Below, piece by piece: positions 32,400 to 45,629 of a DNA stretch of 64,000 nt (position 1 is its first letter; each line of letters starts with the position of its first letter). Location of the stretch: NCBI RefSeq assembly GCF_014905175.1, contig NC_057792.1, positions 12,255,321 through 12,319,320 of the forward strand, read 5' to 3'. The DNA comes from Aphidius gifuensis (taxonomy: Eukaryota > Arthropoda > Insecta > Hymenoptera > Braconidae). A program made the position numbers and the translations under genes. The notes under the pieces are model-generated. The model saw only the letters and a program-made list of their open reading frames with translations, searched no databases and had not been told where the DNA came from.

Positions 32400-35310
32400 T
32401 ACTGTAATATACATTTAATAATCACCATGGTGAATCATGAAATTATTTTTTATAGTAGGTGACGATAAGACACATTGCGTAATATAATTGGTTGATATTC
32501 TACTAGTTATATCGATGATTCCCTCATATAAATAAGTAGTTCTACAAACTATATTCACTAAATCTATCATTGCATTAATTGGAGTAATACATTTATTGTT
32601 TTTATCATTATTATTTCTAATAGCAAATCTATTATATTTACGAATTTTGTAAACACAACTAATATTTCTTATCGCAAAATTATCAATAAGGTCAGGAAGG
32701 TCCAGGTCCCCTTTTAGTACCTTGATAAAAAATGAGATAATCATTACACACCTTTTTACATGGAGTGGTAGTACTTTACAATTATCAATAAGATATTGGT
32801 CAGATACACCACGAGGTGGATATTTACCAGTGTTTTTGAATATAATAGATTTTATAAATCTCCTGTGTATTTTGTTAATTAATGATGCTTGCTTTTTGTA
32901 ACGGATTCGATATACACATATTCCCTATTCAATTTTTGACATAACAAGTGTACTGAATAATAAATGTAGTCTACTATCACTTGTAAACAATTTGGACAGC
33001 CTATTAATGAAACCTTTCATTTGATATGACTCAGTAACAATACAATTTATATGTAGGTCAAATTTGAAAGTAGTGTCAAACCGTACTCCAAGATCCTTGA
33101 AGTTATCAACTCTCTCTAGAGACCTATTATTCATATTGTAATCAAATATTGTCGGTGATCTAGAGCGAGTATAAGACATAATTTTACATTTCTCCTCATT
33201 TATCAATAACTTATTCACCCTGCACCAGGTGACGAACATACTGACGTTGCTCTGTAAATACAAACAATCAGAGATATTACTAATCAGTAGGTAAAGCTTG
33301 TGACGAGTTGCTCTCGCCCACCTTAAAATCATATTTTATTATTATTATATTTATGTTTTTATTATTATTATATTAACGGGTAAGGCTGGCCAAACAAGAA
33401 GGGGAATATTGCTAGGGAAAAGGAAAAACTCCCAAGCTATTTAAGCTGGCGATCCAACTGGATAGACACACTTCGGTTTCTGCCTTCAGACTTGTAGGTT
33501 CAAGGTTCTTGAGGAGCCATCCCAGAATCTCGAATAGTTTTCTCCCCACTCCGGTCAATACCGGGTCATCCATAACCAAACCCAAGGAGCAGGAGTCATC
33601 CTCTCCTGAAAATCCCGCTCAATTCATGTATAGTTTGTTGGTCAGCCTTGCCTCATTTTTCTTTAATTATTATTAGTTCGTTAATTACTTTTCGTATTAT
33701 CATTTTTCTTGTTTGTTCCAAGACTTGAAGTCAGGACTCATAATTTTTATATTTGTGTTCAATTGAATAATATTTAATAATTTTTGATAAAACTTAACTT
33801 TGTGCCTAGTAATAATTTTGATACTTAAATTGTTTATTTAATAAATAATCTTGTTAATTGTCTGCCATAATTGTTCTCTTGTTAAGTAATTTATTATGTT
33901 TCCCTTGATTTTAACATTCTTTACTCGGCCCTCTCTCCACGAACCAGCATACTGAACGACCCAGGCAAACCCCTCAACTTAGTTTTTAGAGTTATATTTT
34001 GAGGACCGGATCAACATCAATGGATTAGTTGGATTAATTGGATTATTCAGATTATTGTAATTTCCGTGATTTTTGTGATTATTTGGCTATTTGGTTATTT
34101 GTTTAGTTAGTTATTTGGTTGTTTGGTTAGTTTTAAGTGACGTTTTTGGTAAGTTTTAGCGTCGTAGAATAATATTTTCCGCCCCCCCCCCTTTGTCTGT
34201 AAAGCTCGTTGATCCGCGACCCGAATTAAATTCTAAAATTTAGTGAGGAGGTAACATGTCACGTTACAAGCTTGACATCATCAGCATACATCGATACATG
34301 ACACGATGAGTAGTTAGGTAAATCATTAATGAAAATATTGAATAATAGAGGTCTAAGATTGGAGCCTAGAGGTACACCGGTTGTTGGAGAATAGGGCATT
34401 GATGCACATCCATTAACATATACAAATACACTTTCTGCCAGTTAGATATGATTCTAGTAGCCTAATAATACATATAGGTATACCAATTTTAATTAATTTA
34501 TTTAAGAGTAATAGCCAGTCAATCATATCAAACTTATTTTGATAATGAATGTTCAGAACAGTTGAAGATACACACATATTATTATTGGTATTGTGAGCTT
34601 TGTTACACATGTCTATTATACCAGTACTTATATCGGTAGTTGTATCAGTATTTGTATCAAGTAATGTTGTTATATTTTTTGTTGGTGAATGTGAACAAGG
34701 TGATATTGCTGGTGCTGCTATTGTTGAGATGTCGAGGCAATCGATTGATGTTGTTGATGGTGCTGTGTTGTTACTCTCTTTAGTACAATCTTGAAGGTAC
34801 CATGTATTATTTTTACGATCTTGCCAGTATCCCCAGTCGACCTTAACTGAGCTAATAGTTCTCTTCTCTGAGTCTGTTGATAACGTGTTAAGTCTTCGTT
34901 CACAAAAACTCGCCTGACCGATTAAGGCACTGGACTTGATTTGAACATGTCATTAATCATACGTGGCTTATTGTATAGATTATTAAACACACCAATTCTA
35001 GCGAAAGTGTAATTTTATATTAATTAGTTCAGGATTATTCATAAAAATTAATGAACATAGTTCCTCAATCTTACCTCTATCAAGTTTCTTTCTTGTAGTA
35101 GGTGACAAATTATCACCAGGTGCTTCTGGTATACCAATCACAATCAAGTTATTCATTCATTCTAATCTGTCACCAATTTCATCATTAATTTGTTTAATGT
35201 TGTCACCAGACGAATTTTCAATGGAATTAAATTAACATGTGATACTATCAATAAGTCTCTTATTTTCTGCAACACCAATCTCACACTGCTGAATCCTAGA
35301 ACCAAAACTA
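32400..35310 (-). pseudogene. LINE (Jockey/CR1-like) remnant A', minus strand
   Basis: An ORF1 part (about 35310-34718) has a coiled-coil-like stretch and NLIVIGIPEAP, then VNEDLTRYQQTQRRELLAQL, an ORF1 C-terminal type sequence. It runs into reverse-transcriptase pieces: FDMIDWLLLLNKL (about 34530), GVPLGSNLRPLLFN (about 34365) and the catalytic YADDVK (about 34265). After an insertion come W-RVNKLLINEEKCKIMSY and DLGVRFDTTFKFDLH (33250-33050) and a C-terminal region to about 32420. The endonuclease between ORF1 and RT is deleted, and stops occur. It resembles the plus-strand LINE that follows. Confidence 0.75.
33340..34240. mobile_element. Insertion splitting LINE A' at the RT catalytic region
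   Basis: The RT frame breaks just after the YADDVK box and resumes at about 33330. The inserted sequence has higher GC. A pair GGTAAGGCTGGCCA (33380) / GGTCAGCCTTGCC (33640) is inverted, and a C9 run lies at 34181-34190. GTCACAAGCT- and AAGCTTGTAACGTGAC-like strings flank the gap. Element type not identified. Confidence 0.55.
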
Positions 35311-35550
35311 TCTTAGTCAGTATAGATTGGTGACAGTAAAAAAACAGAAATCACGTGGAACAGCTTTAAAACTGCTAAGATTCGTTCGAAGACTTTAGTT
35401 TTAAGATTTCTTGATCCTGACCCGAGCAATAATTGAGAGAAAAAGTCAAAAACTATATACTTCTCAGTTGACACGAGATGGAATTACAAATCCAAGGATC
35501 AGGTTCATCAATAGGGTCTATAAGGTTCTGAACAACACACACCCAACAAC

Positions 35551-36886
35551 GTGATATTATCTAATGATAGCACATTATTCAGTCATAATAAATCATTTTT
35601 ACTGTCTAAAACAAATATTGTCCATTCTCACTCAACTAAATGTTTTCCTTCAGCTAATTTATCTTTATCTTTCAGCTCTCATGTCTCTAACTCTACTGAT
35701 ACTTTGGCACACGCTGATCTAGGTTTTACTATTCTCTATCAAAATACTACAAGCATCGAAAATAAATTCACGGATACGTATGTCAATTCACTTATACTGG
35801 ATCCTGACATTATTCTCATTACTGAAGCTTGGTATATCATCCTATCACTACTTTGATAGCGAATATTTCGTTGTTTTTAGGGCTGATAGAGACATTAATT
35901 ATAAATCGAAAGATGGTGGAGTACTCTCTGCGATAAAATTAAATAAATTTAATAATTTACATAGACTTAATTTACCAGAGAAGATCAATAATTCTATTGA
36001 GATTGATATACTTGGAATTTACTTTGATTATCTTGGTTCACCGTATAGAATAATTGTAGTTTACATTCCTCCAGATATAGTCAATGGCAAGAGCAAAATA
36101 TTTACCAAGTTTATCAAACTGCTGCAAGAATATTTAATCAAATATAAAACAATTTAATTATAGCTGGTGATTTTAACTTGCCTGATTACGAAACAGCATC
36201 ACAATCATCAAATATCATGGTCTATTCTAGTATATCTATGTTCATTAATGCACTTAATTTACAACAACTCAATTCTGTTCTGAATCTTATGGTTAACTTC
36301 TTGACCTCATTCTAGTATCTAGTGCCACTTGTATTGTTTCTCAGGGTTCTGCTTTGGTTAAACAGGATGACTACCATCCTCCTCTTCACCTGTATATTGC
36401 TCATTCTACCTCCTTTCAGCCCTCACTCGCTTCAGCATCAAAATATAATATTAAATATTTAGATGTAAATAAATTTAAGATGTAGAATTAAGATGTATAA
36501 ACTGGGACAATCAGCTCAACCTTGATGGTCCTCTATCTTCAATTGATGATCTTTGTGACAACTTTTATAATACTTTATTTAAATTAATTAATAGTAACTA
36601 CTATCCCCCTAAATATCATCACAGGGCCTCTAAGTGTCCAAATTGGTATTCAACTGATAGCTCTTATTAGAAGCTAACAAAAGTATTTAAAAATTGAAAG
36701 ATCTTATGAATCGTCAGCAATAAATTCTAGAGTCAAATCAAGTACGTCAGCGAATAAACAAGTATCTACTAGAGATCTTGAATTATATAATAAGAAAATT
36801 GAGAGTAATATTAGTAATAATCCAAAGATGTTTTGGAATTATATTAATAGTAAAAAGAATCGATTCAATTCATTGAACTGCCTTCT
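35551..36886 (+). pseudogene. LINE A, 5' half: AP-type endonuclease and linker
   Basis: Apurinic/apyrimidinic-type endonuclease pieces are present in two frames: ILYQNTTSIENKF and ILITEAW (35730-35830), then FRADRDINYKSKDGGVL and RIIVVYIPPDIVNGKSK (35875-36090), then IAGDFNLPDY (about 36160). The linker FWNYINSKKNRFN follows near 36830. There are several frameshifts and stops. The reverse transcriptase that belongs after it is at 45630-46680, beyond a nested insertion. Confidence 0.8.
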
Positions 36887-36904
36887 GATTAACATTATTA
36901 TTAA

Positions 36905-37642
36905 CTAGCAGGTGTTACCTCGCTTCGCCGGCCTCGTAAGTTCAGCAATTAAATATGATAACAATGGTTCAATTTGACTTCTTAATGCTGGCAGTTTGAT
37001 TTTACCATTTGCACAACATAAACCACTTGGTTCTTTTTTGTATTTTAATGCTTTGCAATAAGTACATTCATTATCCATTAAACCAATTGAAATATTGTTT
37101 TCGAATTCATAGTCACTTTCTTGATTATAGAAAAATGCTATCTTTTTAAATTTTTTTGAAACTTTTCTTTTCTTTGTCTGGTTCGTTCACTACTGTAAAC
37201 TTCAGGGATATCATTATCATCATCATCATCATCATCATTTTTCTGTTTATCGTTATTTTTTTTGAACTTTTTTTTATTTATAGAAGAATATGAAGATTTT
37301 ACGATTATTTTTCTTTTTCCCATACTAATTTTTTATAAACATATTAATAATCGTTATATCTTATCAATAAAACGATAAAACTTACCTAGACCAATATATA
37401 TAAACTTCAATGATAACCTCATATAAAAAAATCAAAAACACTCATTGATATTAAAAGTAAATGTTATAAATTTTAAAATAGTATTTGAATTATTTCATAC
37501 ATAACAACATATCAACAAACATCAGTATTTGTTCATTTATTTTCTGTTATATAAAATAATAATAATAATAATAATAAATAATTTAATTACATTAAATATT
37601 GCTCACAGGGTTATTTCGACCTATTTTAATATATATTTAATA
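36905..37642. mobile_element. Repeat element R, copy 1
   Basis: It begins AGCAGGTGTTACCTCGCTTC followed by GCCGG (a GC hairpin) and continues with a unit shared with copy 2 to CCCATACTAATTTTTTATAA (about 37340). It then continues with ATATTAATAATCGTTATATC and ATTGCTCACAGGGTT. It contains a (CAT)n tract. No coding capacity. Copy 2 follows immediately. Confidence 0.75.
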
Positions 37643-38080
37643 CCAGCAGGTGTTACCCGGCTTCGCCGGTCTCGTCAGTTCAGCAATTAAATATGATTAC
37701 AATGGTTCAATTGGACTTCTTATTGCTGGCAGTTTAATTTTACTATTTGCACAACATAAACCACTTGGTTCTTTTTTGTATTTTAATGCTTTGCTATAAG
37801 TACATTCATTATCCATTAAACCAATTGAAATATTATTTTCGAATTCATAGTCATATTCTTGATTATAGGAAAATGCTATCTTTTTTCAATTTTTTTGAAA
37901 ATTTCTTTGTCTGGTTCGTTCACTTCGTAAACTTCAGGGATATCATTATCATCATCATCATCACTGTCATCATCATCAGCTTTTCTGTTTATCGTTATTT
38001 TTTTTTAACTTTTTTTTTTTTATAGAAGAATATGATGATTTTCCAATTATTTTTCTTTTTCCCATACTAATTTTTTATAA
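37643..38080. mobile_element. Repeat element R, copy 2, left part
   Basis: It matches copy 1 from AGCAGGTGTTACCCGGCTTC to CCCATACTAATTTTTTATAA with few differences, then stops abruptly at 38080. The missing right part is found at 44985 onward, after the satellite-bearing insertion. Confidence 0.8.
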
Positions 38081-41000
38081 TTACTAGGGCATACCCGCGC
38101 TTTGCGCGGTTTTTTCGTGAGTTTTTTTTGAACCAAAAATTATAGTCAAAATAATACTAAAAATAATAATACAGATAATTTGTTCAGTTCGTTAATATTT
38201 AAATAAATTGAGAGAATTCAAAGAGAACCCTATTACCTCGTGAATTCAACTACTGATGATAGCTAAATACAGGCAGGGGTGAATAAGAAGTCTTTGGAAC
38301 CTAGGTTTTTTGGTCACTGAATTTTATAGAATGTCGATTTACTTAGAAAACGATAAGAAATGATTATTTTGTAAGCCTCATATGTATTGCTTTAATTTTC
38401 TTCCACCCCATACGTATTAATTTAATTTTTTTTGACCCCATACGTAGTGCTTTAATTTTTTTTAGCCCCATACGTATTGCTTCAATTTTTTTTGACCCCA
38501 TACGTATTGCTTTGAATTTTCTGAGCCTCATACGTGTTGCTTTAATTTTTTTCAGCCCCATACGTAGTGCTTTAATTTTTTTTAGCCCCATACGTATTGC
38601 TTCAATTTTTTTTGACCCCATACGTATTGCTTTGAATTTTCTGAGCCTCATACGTGTTGCTTTAATTTTTTTGACCCCATACGTATTGCTTTAATTTTCT
38701 TCAGCCCCATACGTATTGCTCTAATTTTTTTGACCCCATACGTATTGCTTTAATTTTCTTCAGCCCCATACGTATTGCTTTAATCTTTTTGACCCCATAC
38801 GTATTGCTTTAATTTTCTTCAGCCCCATACGTATTGCTTTAATTTTTTTCAGCCCCATACGTATTGCTTTAATTTTTTTTCAGCCCCATACGTATTGCTT
38901 TAATTTTTTTCAGCCCCATACGTATTGTTTTAATTTTTTTTGACCCCATACGTATTGCTTTAATTTTTTTCAGCCCCATACGTATTGCTTTAATTTTTTT
39001 CAGCCCCATACGTATTGCTTTAATTTCTTTCAGCCTCATACGTATTGCTTTAATTTTTTTTAGACCCGTACGTATTGCTTTGTATTTTCTGAGCCCCATA
39101 CGTATTGCTTTAATTTTTTTCAGCCCCATACGTATTGCTTTAATTTTTTTTCAGCCCCATACGTATTGCTTTAATTTTTTTTCAGCCCCATACGTATTGC
39201 TTTAATTTTTTTTCAGCCCCATACGTATTGCTTTAATTTTTTTTCAGCCCCATACGTATTGCTTTAATTTTTTTTCAGCCCCATACGTATTGCTTTAATT
39301 TTTTTTCAGCCCCATACGTATTGCTTTAATTTTTTTTGACCCCATACGTATTGCTTTAATTTTTTTTGACCCCATACGTATTGCTTTAATTTTTTTTGAC
39401 CCCATACGTATTGCTTTAATTTTTTTTGACCCCATACGTATTGCTTTAATTTTTTTTCAGCCCCATACGTATTGCTTTAATTTTTTTTGACCCCATACGT
39501 ATTGCTTTAATTTTTTTTGACCCCATACGTATTGCTTTTATTTTTTTTCAGCCCCATACGTATTGCTTTAACTTTTTTTGACCCCATACGTGTTTCTTTA
39601 ATTTTTTTTGACCCCATACGTATTGCTTTAATTTTTTTTGACCCCATACGTATTGCTTTAATTTTTTTCAGCCCCATACGTATTGCTTTAATTTTTTTCA
39701 GCCCCATACGTATTGCTTTAATTTTTTTTGACCCCATACGTATTGCTTTAATTTTTTTTGACCCCATACGTATTGCTTTAATTTTTTTTGACCCCATACG
39801 TATTGCTTTAATTTTTTTTGACCCCATACGTATTGCTTTAATTTTTTTCAGCCCCATACGTATTGCTTTAATTTTTTTTCAGCCCCATACGTATTGCTTT
39901 AATTTTTTTTGACCCCATACGTATTGCTTTAATTTTTTTTGACCCCATACGTATTGCTTTAATTTTTTTCAGCCCCATACGTATTGCTTTAATTTTTTTT
40001 CAGCCCCATACGTATTGCTTTAATTTTTTTTGACCCCATACGTATTGCTTTAATTTTTTTTGACCCCATACGTATTGCTTTAATTTTTTTTGACCCCATA
40101 CGTATTGCTTTAATTTTTTTTGACCCCATACGTATTGCTTTAATTTTTTTTGACCCCATACGTATTGCTTTAATTTTTTTTGACCCCATACGTATTGCTT
40201 TAATTTTTTTTGACCCCATACGTATTGCTTTAATTTTTTTTGACCCCATACGTATTGCTTTAATTTTTTTTCAGCCCCATACGTATTGCTTTAATTTTTT
40301 TTGACCCCATACATATTGCTTTAATTTTTTTCAGCCCCATACGTATTGCTTTTATTTTTTTTCAGCCCCATACGTGTTGCTTTAATTTTTTTTCAGCCCC
40401 ATACGTATTGTTTTAATTTTTTTTCAGCTCCATACGTATTGCTTTAATTTTTTTTCAGCCCCATACGTATTGCTTTAATTTTTTTTGACCCCATACGTAT
40501 TGCTTTAATTTTTTTTGACCCCATACGTATTGCTTTAATTTTTTTTGACCCCATACGTATTTCTTTAATTTTATTTCAGCCCCATACGTATTGCTTTAAT
40601 TTTTTTTCAGCCCCATACGTATTGCTTTAATTTTTTTCAGCCCCATACGTATTGTTTTAATTTTTTTTGACCCCATACGTATTGCTTTAATTTTTTTTCA
40701 GCCCCATACGTATTGCTTTAATTTTTTTTCAGCCCCATACGTATTGCTTTAATTTTTTTTGACCCCATACGTATTGCTTTAATTTTTTTTGACCCCATAC
40801 GTATTGCTTTAATTTTTTTCAGCCCCATACGTGTTGCTTTAATTTTTTTTCAGCCCCATACGTATTGCTTTAATGTTTTTCAGCCCCATACGTATTGCTT
40901 TAATTTTTTTTCAGCCCCATACGTATTGCTTTAATTTTTTTTCAGCCCCATACGTATTGCTTTAATTTTTTTCAGCCCCATACGTATTGCTTTAATTTTT

Positions 41001-44000
41001 TTCAGCCCCATACGTATTGCTTTAATTTTTTTTCAGCCCCATACGTATTGCTTTAATTTTTTTTGACCCCATACGTGTTGCTTTAATTTTTTTCAGCCAC
41101 ATACGTATTGCTTTAATTTTTTTTGACCCCATACATATTGCTTTAATTTTTTTTGACCCCATACGTATTGCTTTAATTTTTTTTGACCCCATACGTATTG
41201 CTTTAATTTTTTTTGACCCCATACGTATTGCTTTAATGTTTTTCAGCCCCATACGTATTGCTTTAATTTTTTTTCAGCCCCATACGTATTGCTTTAATTT
41301 TTTTCAGCCCCATACGTATTGCTTTAATTTTTTTTCAGCCCCATACGTATTGCTTTAATTTTTTTTCAGCCCCATACGTATTGCTTTAATTTTTTTTCAG
41401 CCCCATACGTATTGCTTTAATTTTTTTCAGCCCCATACGTATTGCTTTAATTTTTTTTCAGCCCCATACGTATTGCTTTAATTTTTTTTGACCCCATACG
41501 TATTGCTTTAATTTTTTTTGACCCCATACGTATTGCTTTAATTTTTTTTCAGCCCCATACGTATTGCTTTAATTTTTTTCAGCCCCATACGTATTGCTTT
41601 AATTTTTTTTGACCCCATACGTATTGCTTTAATTTTTTTTGACCCCATACGTATTGCTTTAATTTTTTTCAGCCCCATACGTATTGCTTTAATTTTTTTC
41701 AGCCCCATACGTATTGCTTTAATTTTTTTCAGCCCCATACGTATTGCTTTAATTTTTTTTCAGCCCCATACGTATTGCTTTAATTTTTTTTGACCCCATA
41801 CATATTGCTTTAATTTTTTTCAGCCCCATACGTATTGCTTTTATTTTTTTTCAGCCCCATACGTGTTGCTTTAATTTTTTTTCAGCCCCATACGTATTGT
41901 TTTAATTTTTTTTCAGCTCCATACGTATTGCTTTAATTTTTTTTCAGCCCCATACGTATTGCTTTAATTTTTTTTGACCCCATACGTATTGCTTTAATTT
42001 TTTTTGACCCCATACGTATTGCTTTAATTTTTTTTGACCCCATACGTATTTCTTTAATTTTATTTCAGCCCCATACGTATTGCTTTAATTTTTTTTCAGC
42101 CCCATACGTATTGCTTTAATTTTTTTCAGCCCCATACGTATTGTTTTAATTTGTTTTGACTCCATACGTATTGCTTTAATTTTTTTTCAGCCCCATACGT
42201 ATTGCTTTAATTTTTTTCAGCCCCATACGTATTGCTTTAATTTTTTTTCACCCAATACGTATTGCTTTAATTTTTTTTGACCCCATACGTATTGCTTTAA
42301 TTTTTTTTCAGCCCCATACGTGTTGCTTTAATTTTTTTCAGCCCCATACGTGTTGCTTTAATTTTTTTCAGCCCCATACGTGTTGCTTTAATTTTTTTTC
42401 AGCCCCATACGTATTGCTTTAATTTTTTTTCAGCCCCATACGTATTGCTTTAATTTTTTTTCAGCCCCATACGTATTGCTTTAATTTTTTTCCAGCCCCA
42501 TACGTACTGCTTTAATTTTTTTTCAGCCCCATACGTATTGCTTTAATTTTTTTTGACCCCATACGTGTTGCTTTAATTTTTTTCAGCCACATACGTATTG
42601 CTTTAATTTTTTTTGACCCCATACATATTGCTTTAATTTTTTTTGACCCCATACGTATTGCTTTAATTTTTTTTGACCCCATACGTATTGCTTTAATTTT
42701 TTTTGACCCCATACGTATTGCTTTAATTTTTTTCAGCCCCATACGTATTGCTTTAATTTTTTTCAGCCCCATACGTGTTGCTTTAATTTTTTTTCAGCCC
42801 CATACGTATTGCTTTAATGTTTTTCAGCCCCATACGTATTGCTTTAATTTTTTTTCAGCCCCATACGTATTGCTTAAATTTTTTTTTCAGCCCCATACGT
42901 ATTGCTAAATTTTTTTCAGCCCCATACGTATTGCTTAAATTTTTTTCAGCCCCATACGTATTGCTTTAATTTTTTTTCAGCCCCATACGTATTGCTTTAA
43001 TTTTTTTCAGCCCCATACGTATTGCTTTAATTTTTTTTCAGCCCCATACGTATTGCTTTAATTTTTTTCAGCCCCATACGTATTGCTTTAATTTTTTTTG
43101 ACCCCATACGTGTTGCTTTAATTTTTTTCAGCCACATACGTATTGCTTTAATTTTTTTTGACCCCATACATATTGCTTTAATTTTTTTTGACCCCATACG
43201 TATTGCTTTAATTTTTTTTGACCCCATACGTATTGCTTTAATTTTTTTTGACCCCATACGTATTGCTTTAATTTTTTTTGACCCCATACGTATTGCTTTA
43301 ATTTTTTTCAGTCCCATACGTATTGCTTTAATTTTTTTCAGCCCCATACGTATTGCTTTAATTTTTATTAACCCCATACGTATTGCTTTAATTTTTTTTG
43401 ACCCCATACGTATTGCTTTTATTTTTTTTCAGCCCCATACGTATTGCTTTAACTTTTTTTGACCCCATACGTGTTGCTTTAATTTTTTTTGACCCCATAC
43501 GTATTGCTTTAATTTTTTTTGACCCCATACGTATTGCTTTAATTTTTTTCAGCCCCATACGTATTGCTTTAATTTTTTTTCAGCCCCATACGTATTGCTT
43601 TAATTTTTTTTGACCCCATACGTATTGCTTTAATTTTTTTTGACCCCATACGTATTGCTTTAATTTTTTTTCAGCCCCATACGTATTGCTTTAATTTTTT
43701 TCAGCCCCATACGTATTGCTTTAATTTTTCAGCTTACGTATTGCTTTAATTTTTCAGCCCCATACGTATTGCTTTAATTTTTGCCCCCTTACGTATTGCT
43801 TTATTTTTTTTTGCCCCCATACGTATTGCTTTAATTTTTTTTGACCCCATACGTATTGCTTTAATTTTTTTTGACCCCATACGTATTGCTTTAATTTTTT
43901 TTGACCCCATACGTATTGCTTTAATTTTTTTTCAGCCCCATACGTATTGCTTTAATTTTTTTTGACCCCATACATATTGCTTTAATTTTTTTCAGCCCCA

Positions 44001-44984
44001 TACGTATTGCTTTTATTTTTTTTCAGCCCCATACGTGTTGCTTTAATTTCTTCAGCCCCATACGTATTGTTTTAATTTTTTTTCAGCTCCATACGTATTG
44101 CTTTAATTTTTTTTCAGCCCCATACGTATTGCTTTAATTTTTTTTGACCCCATACGTATTGCTTTAATTTTTTTTGACCCCATACGTATTGCTTTAATTT
44201 TTTTTGACCCCATACGTATTTCTTTAATTTTATTTCAATATACGTATTGCTTTAATTTTTTTTCAGCCCCATACGTATTGCTTTAATTTTTTTCAGCCCC
44301 ATACGTATTGTTTTAATTTGTTTTGACTCCATACGTATTGCTTTAATTTTTTTTCAGCCCCATACGTATTGCTTTAATTTTTTTCAGCCCCATACGTATT
44401 GCTTTAATTTTTTTTGACCCCATACGTATTGCTTTAATTTTTTTTGACCCCATACGTATTGCTTTAATTTTTTTTCAGCCCCATACGTGTTGCTTTAATT
44501 TTTTTCAGCCCCATACGTGTTGCTTTAATTTTTTTTCAGCCCCATACGTATTGCTTTAATTTTTTTTCAGCCCCATACGTATTGCTTTAATTTTTTTTGA
44601 CCCCATACGTGTTGCTTTAATTTTTTTCAGCCACATACGTATTGCTTTAATTTTTTTTGACCCCATACATATTGCTTCAATTTTTTTTGACCCCATACGT
44701 ATTGCTTTAATTTTTTTTAGCCCCATACGTATTGCTAATATTGTTCTATCACGTTAAAAAAATCTAAAAAACTAATTTTTAAAAGCTTTATATAAAATAC
44801 TGAATAACGATCATCAAGAAATAATTTTAAATTGATCAATTAGGAAAATAAAAAATAACAAATTTAAAAAAAAAAAATAAAAAAATAAATAAATCACACT
44901 ATTTCAGCTAATTTCACAATAAACAAAAAAAATAATAACAAAATAAAAACCTTTCAGTGTGAAGTTAGTTGAAATAAAGTGATT
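38081..44984. mobile_element. 6.9-kb insertion inside element R copy 2, with candidate target duplication
   Basis: Comparison with the uninterrupted copy 1 places the breakpoints after TTTTTTATAA at 38071-38080 and before the same string at about 44984-44993. That string is therefore a candidate 10-bp target-site duplication. The inserted DNA opens TTACTAGGGCATACCCGCGC with a strong GC hairpin (CCGCGC/GCGCGG), then about 290 nt of unique sequence. The satellite array follows, then about 240 nt of A/T-rich tail. No transposase is visible, so it is a non-autonomous element. Confidence 0.65.
38375..44737. repeat. 30-bp satellite array, about 210 copies, with higher-order structure
   Basis: The unit is CCCCATACGTATTGCTTTAA plus a T run ending TTGA or TTCAG. 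Units with GA are 30 bp; CAG units are 30 or 31. The core holds the palindrome ATACGTAT. The first units (38375-38800) are the most diverged and show a four-unit (about 120-bp) pattern repeated twice. Marker variants recur further on: ACATATTGC at about 40311, 41801 and 43972, and CAGCCACATACG at about 41099, 42597, 43138 and 44636. This gives a higher-order period near 1.49-1.50 kb. Long open frames arise because 30 is a multiple of three. Confidence 0.95.
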
Positions 44985-45625
44985 TTTTTATAAAGGATAT
45001 TAATAATCATTATATCTCATTAATAAAAAGATAAAACTTACCTAGACCAATATATATAATCTATAATGATCACCTCATATAAAAAATAAAGCTTATTGCT
45101 CACAGGGTTCTATTCGTATCATTTGAAAATTGTGTGAAAAGCAATAACTCTGTGAGCAATGAGTTTTAATCGTATTATTCGAAAATCAGGTGAAAAGTAA
45201 TTGATCGCAGGGTTCTTTTATTCGTATCATTCGAAAATTATGTGAAAAAAACCCTGTGAGCAATTAGTTTTAATCGTATCATTCGAAAATCAGGTAAAAA
45301 CTCATTACCCACAGGGTTATTATTACTGATATTTTTACACAGTGTTAATATGTTACAGTAGTTATATATACATTTGTTTGTATATATATATATAGTATTT
45401 GGATAATAATAATAATATCAATAAAAACATTGCTCGCATGGTGAAATTCTTGTCATTTCCTGTAGAACAAGGGTGCATCCTGACATGAATATAATAGGCG
45501 ATACGTTCTTCTTCCCGACAAAGAGATTGTATGGAAAAAAAAATAAAGTGAATAGGTCTAGTAGTTTTGGAGAAAAATGGTTACCAGTATATTGCCACTT
45601 CTTTTTATTAATAAGATTATAATCT
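44985..45625. mobile_element. Repeat element R, copy 2, right part, and adjoining sequence
   Basis: ATATTAATAATCATTATATC and ACTTACCTAGACCAATATAT match copy 1 after its TTTTTTATAA. ATTGCTCACAGGGTT follows and is then multiplied into diverged units of about 70 nt (CACAGGGTT..CGTATCATTCGAAAAT) up to about 45320. The stretch 45400-45620 is of unknown origin and precedes the return of the LINE. Confidence 0.65.
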
Positions 45626-45629
45626 TCAG

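Noticed and set aside
38364..43613. Open frames of 60-130 codons on both strands in the 30-bp array
   Set aside because: They are a by-product of a unit length divisible by three and break wherever a 31-bp unit occurs. No start context or non-repeat domain is present.
38375..44737. CRISPR array
   Set aside because: Units are continuous 30-mers without unique spacers, and the context is eukaryotic.
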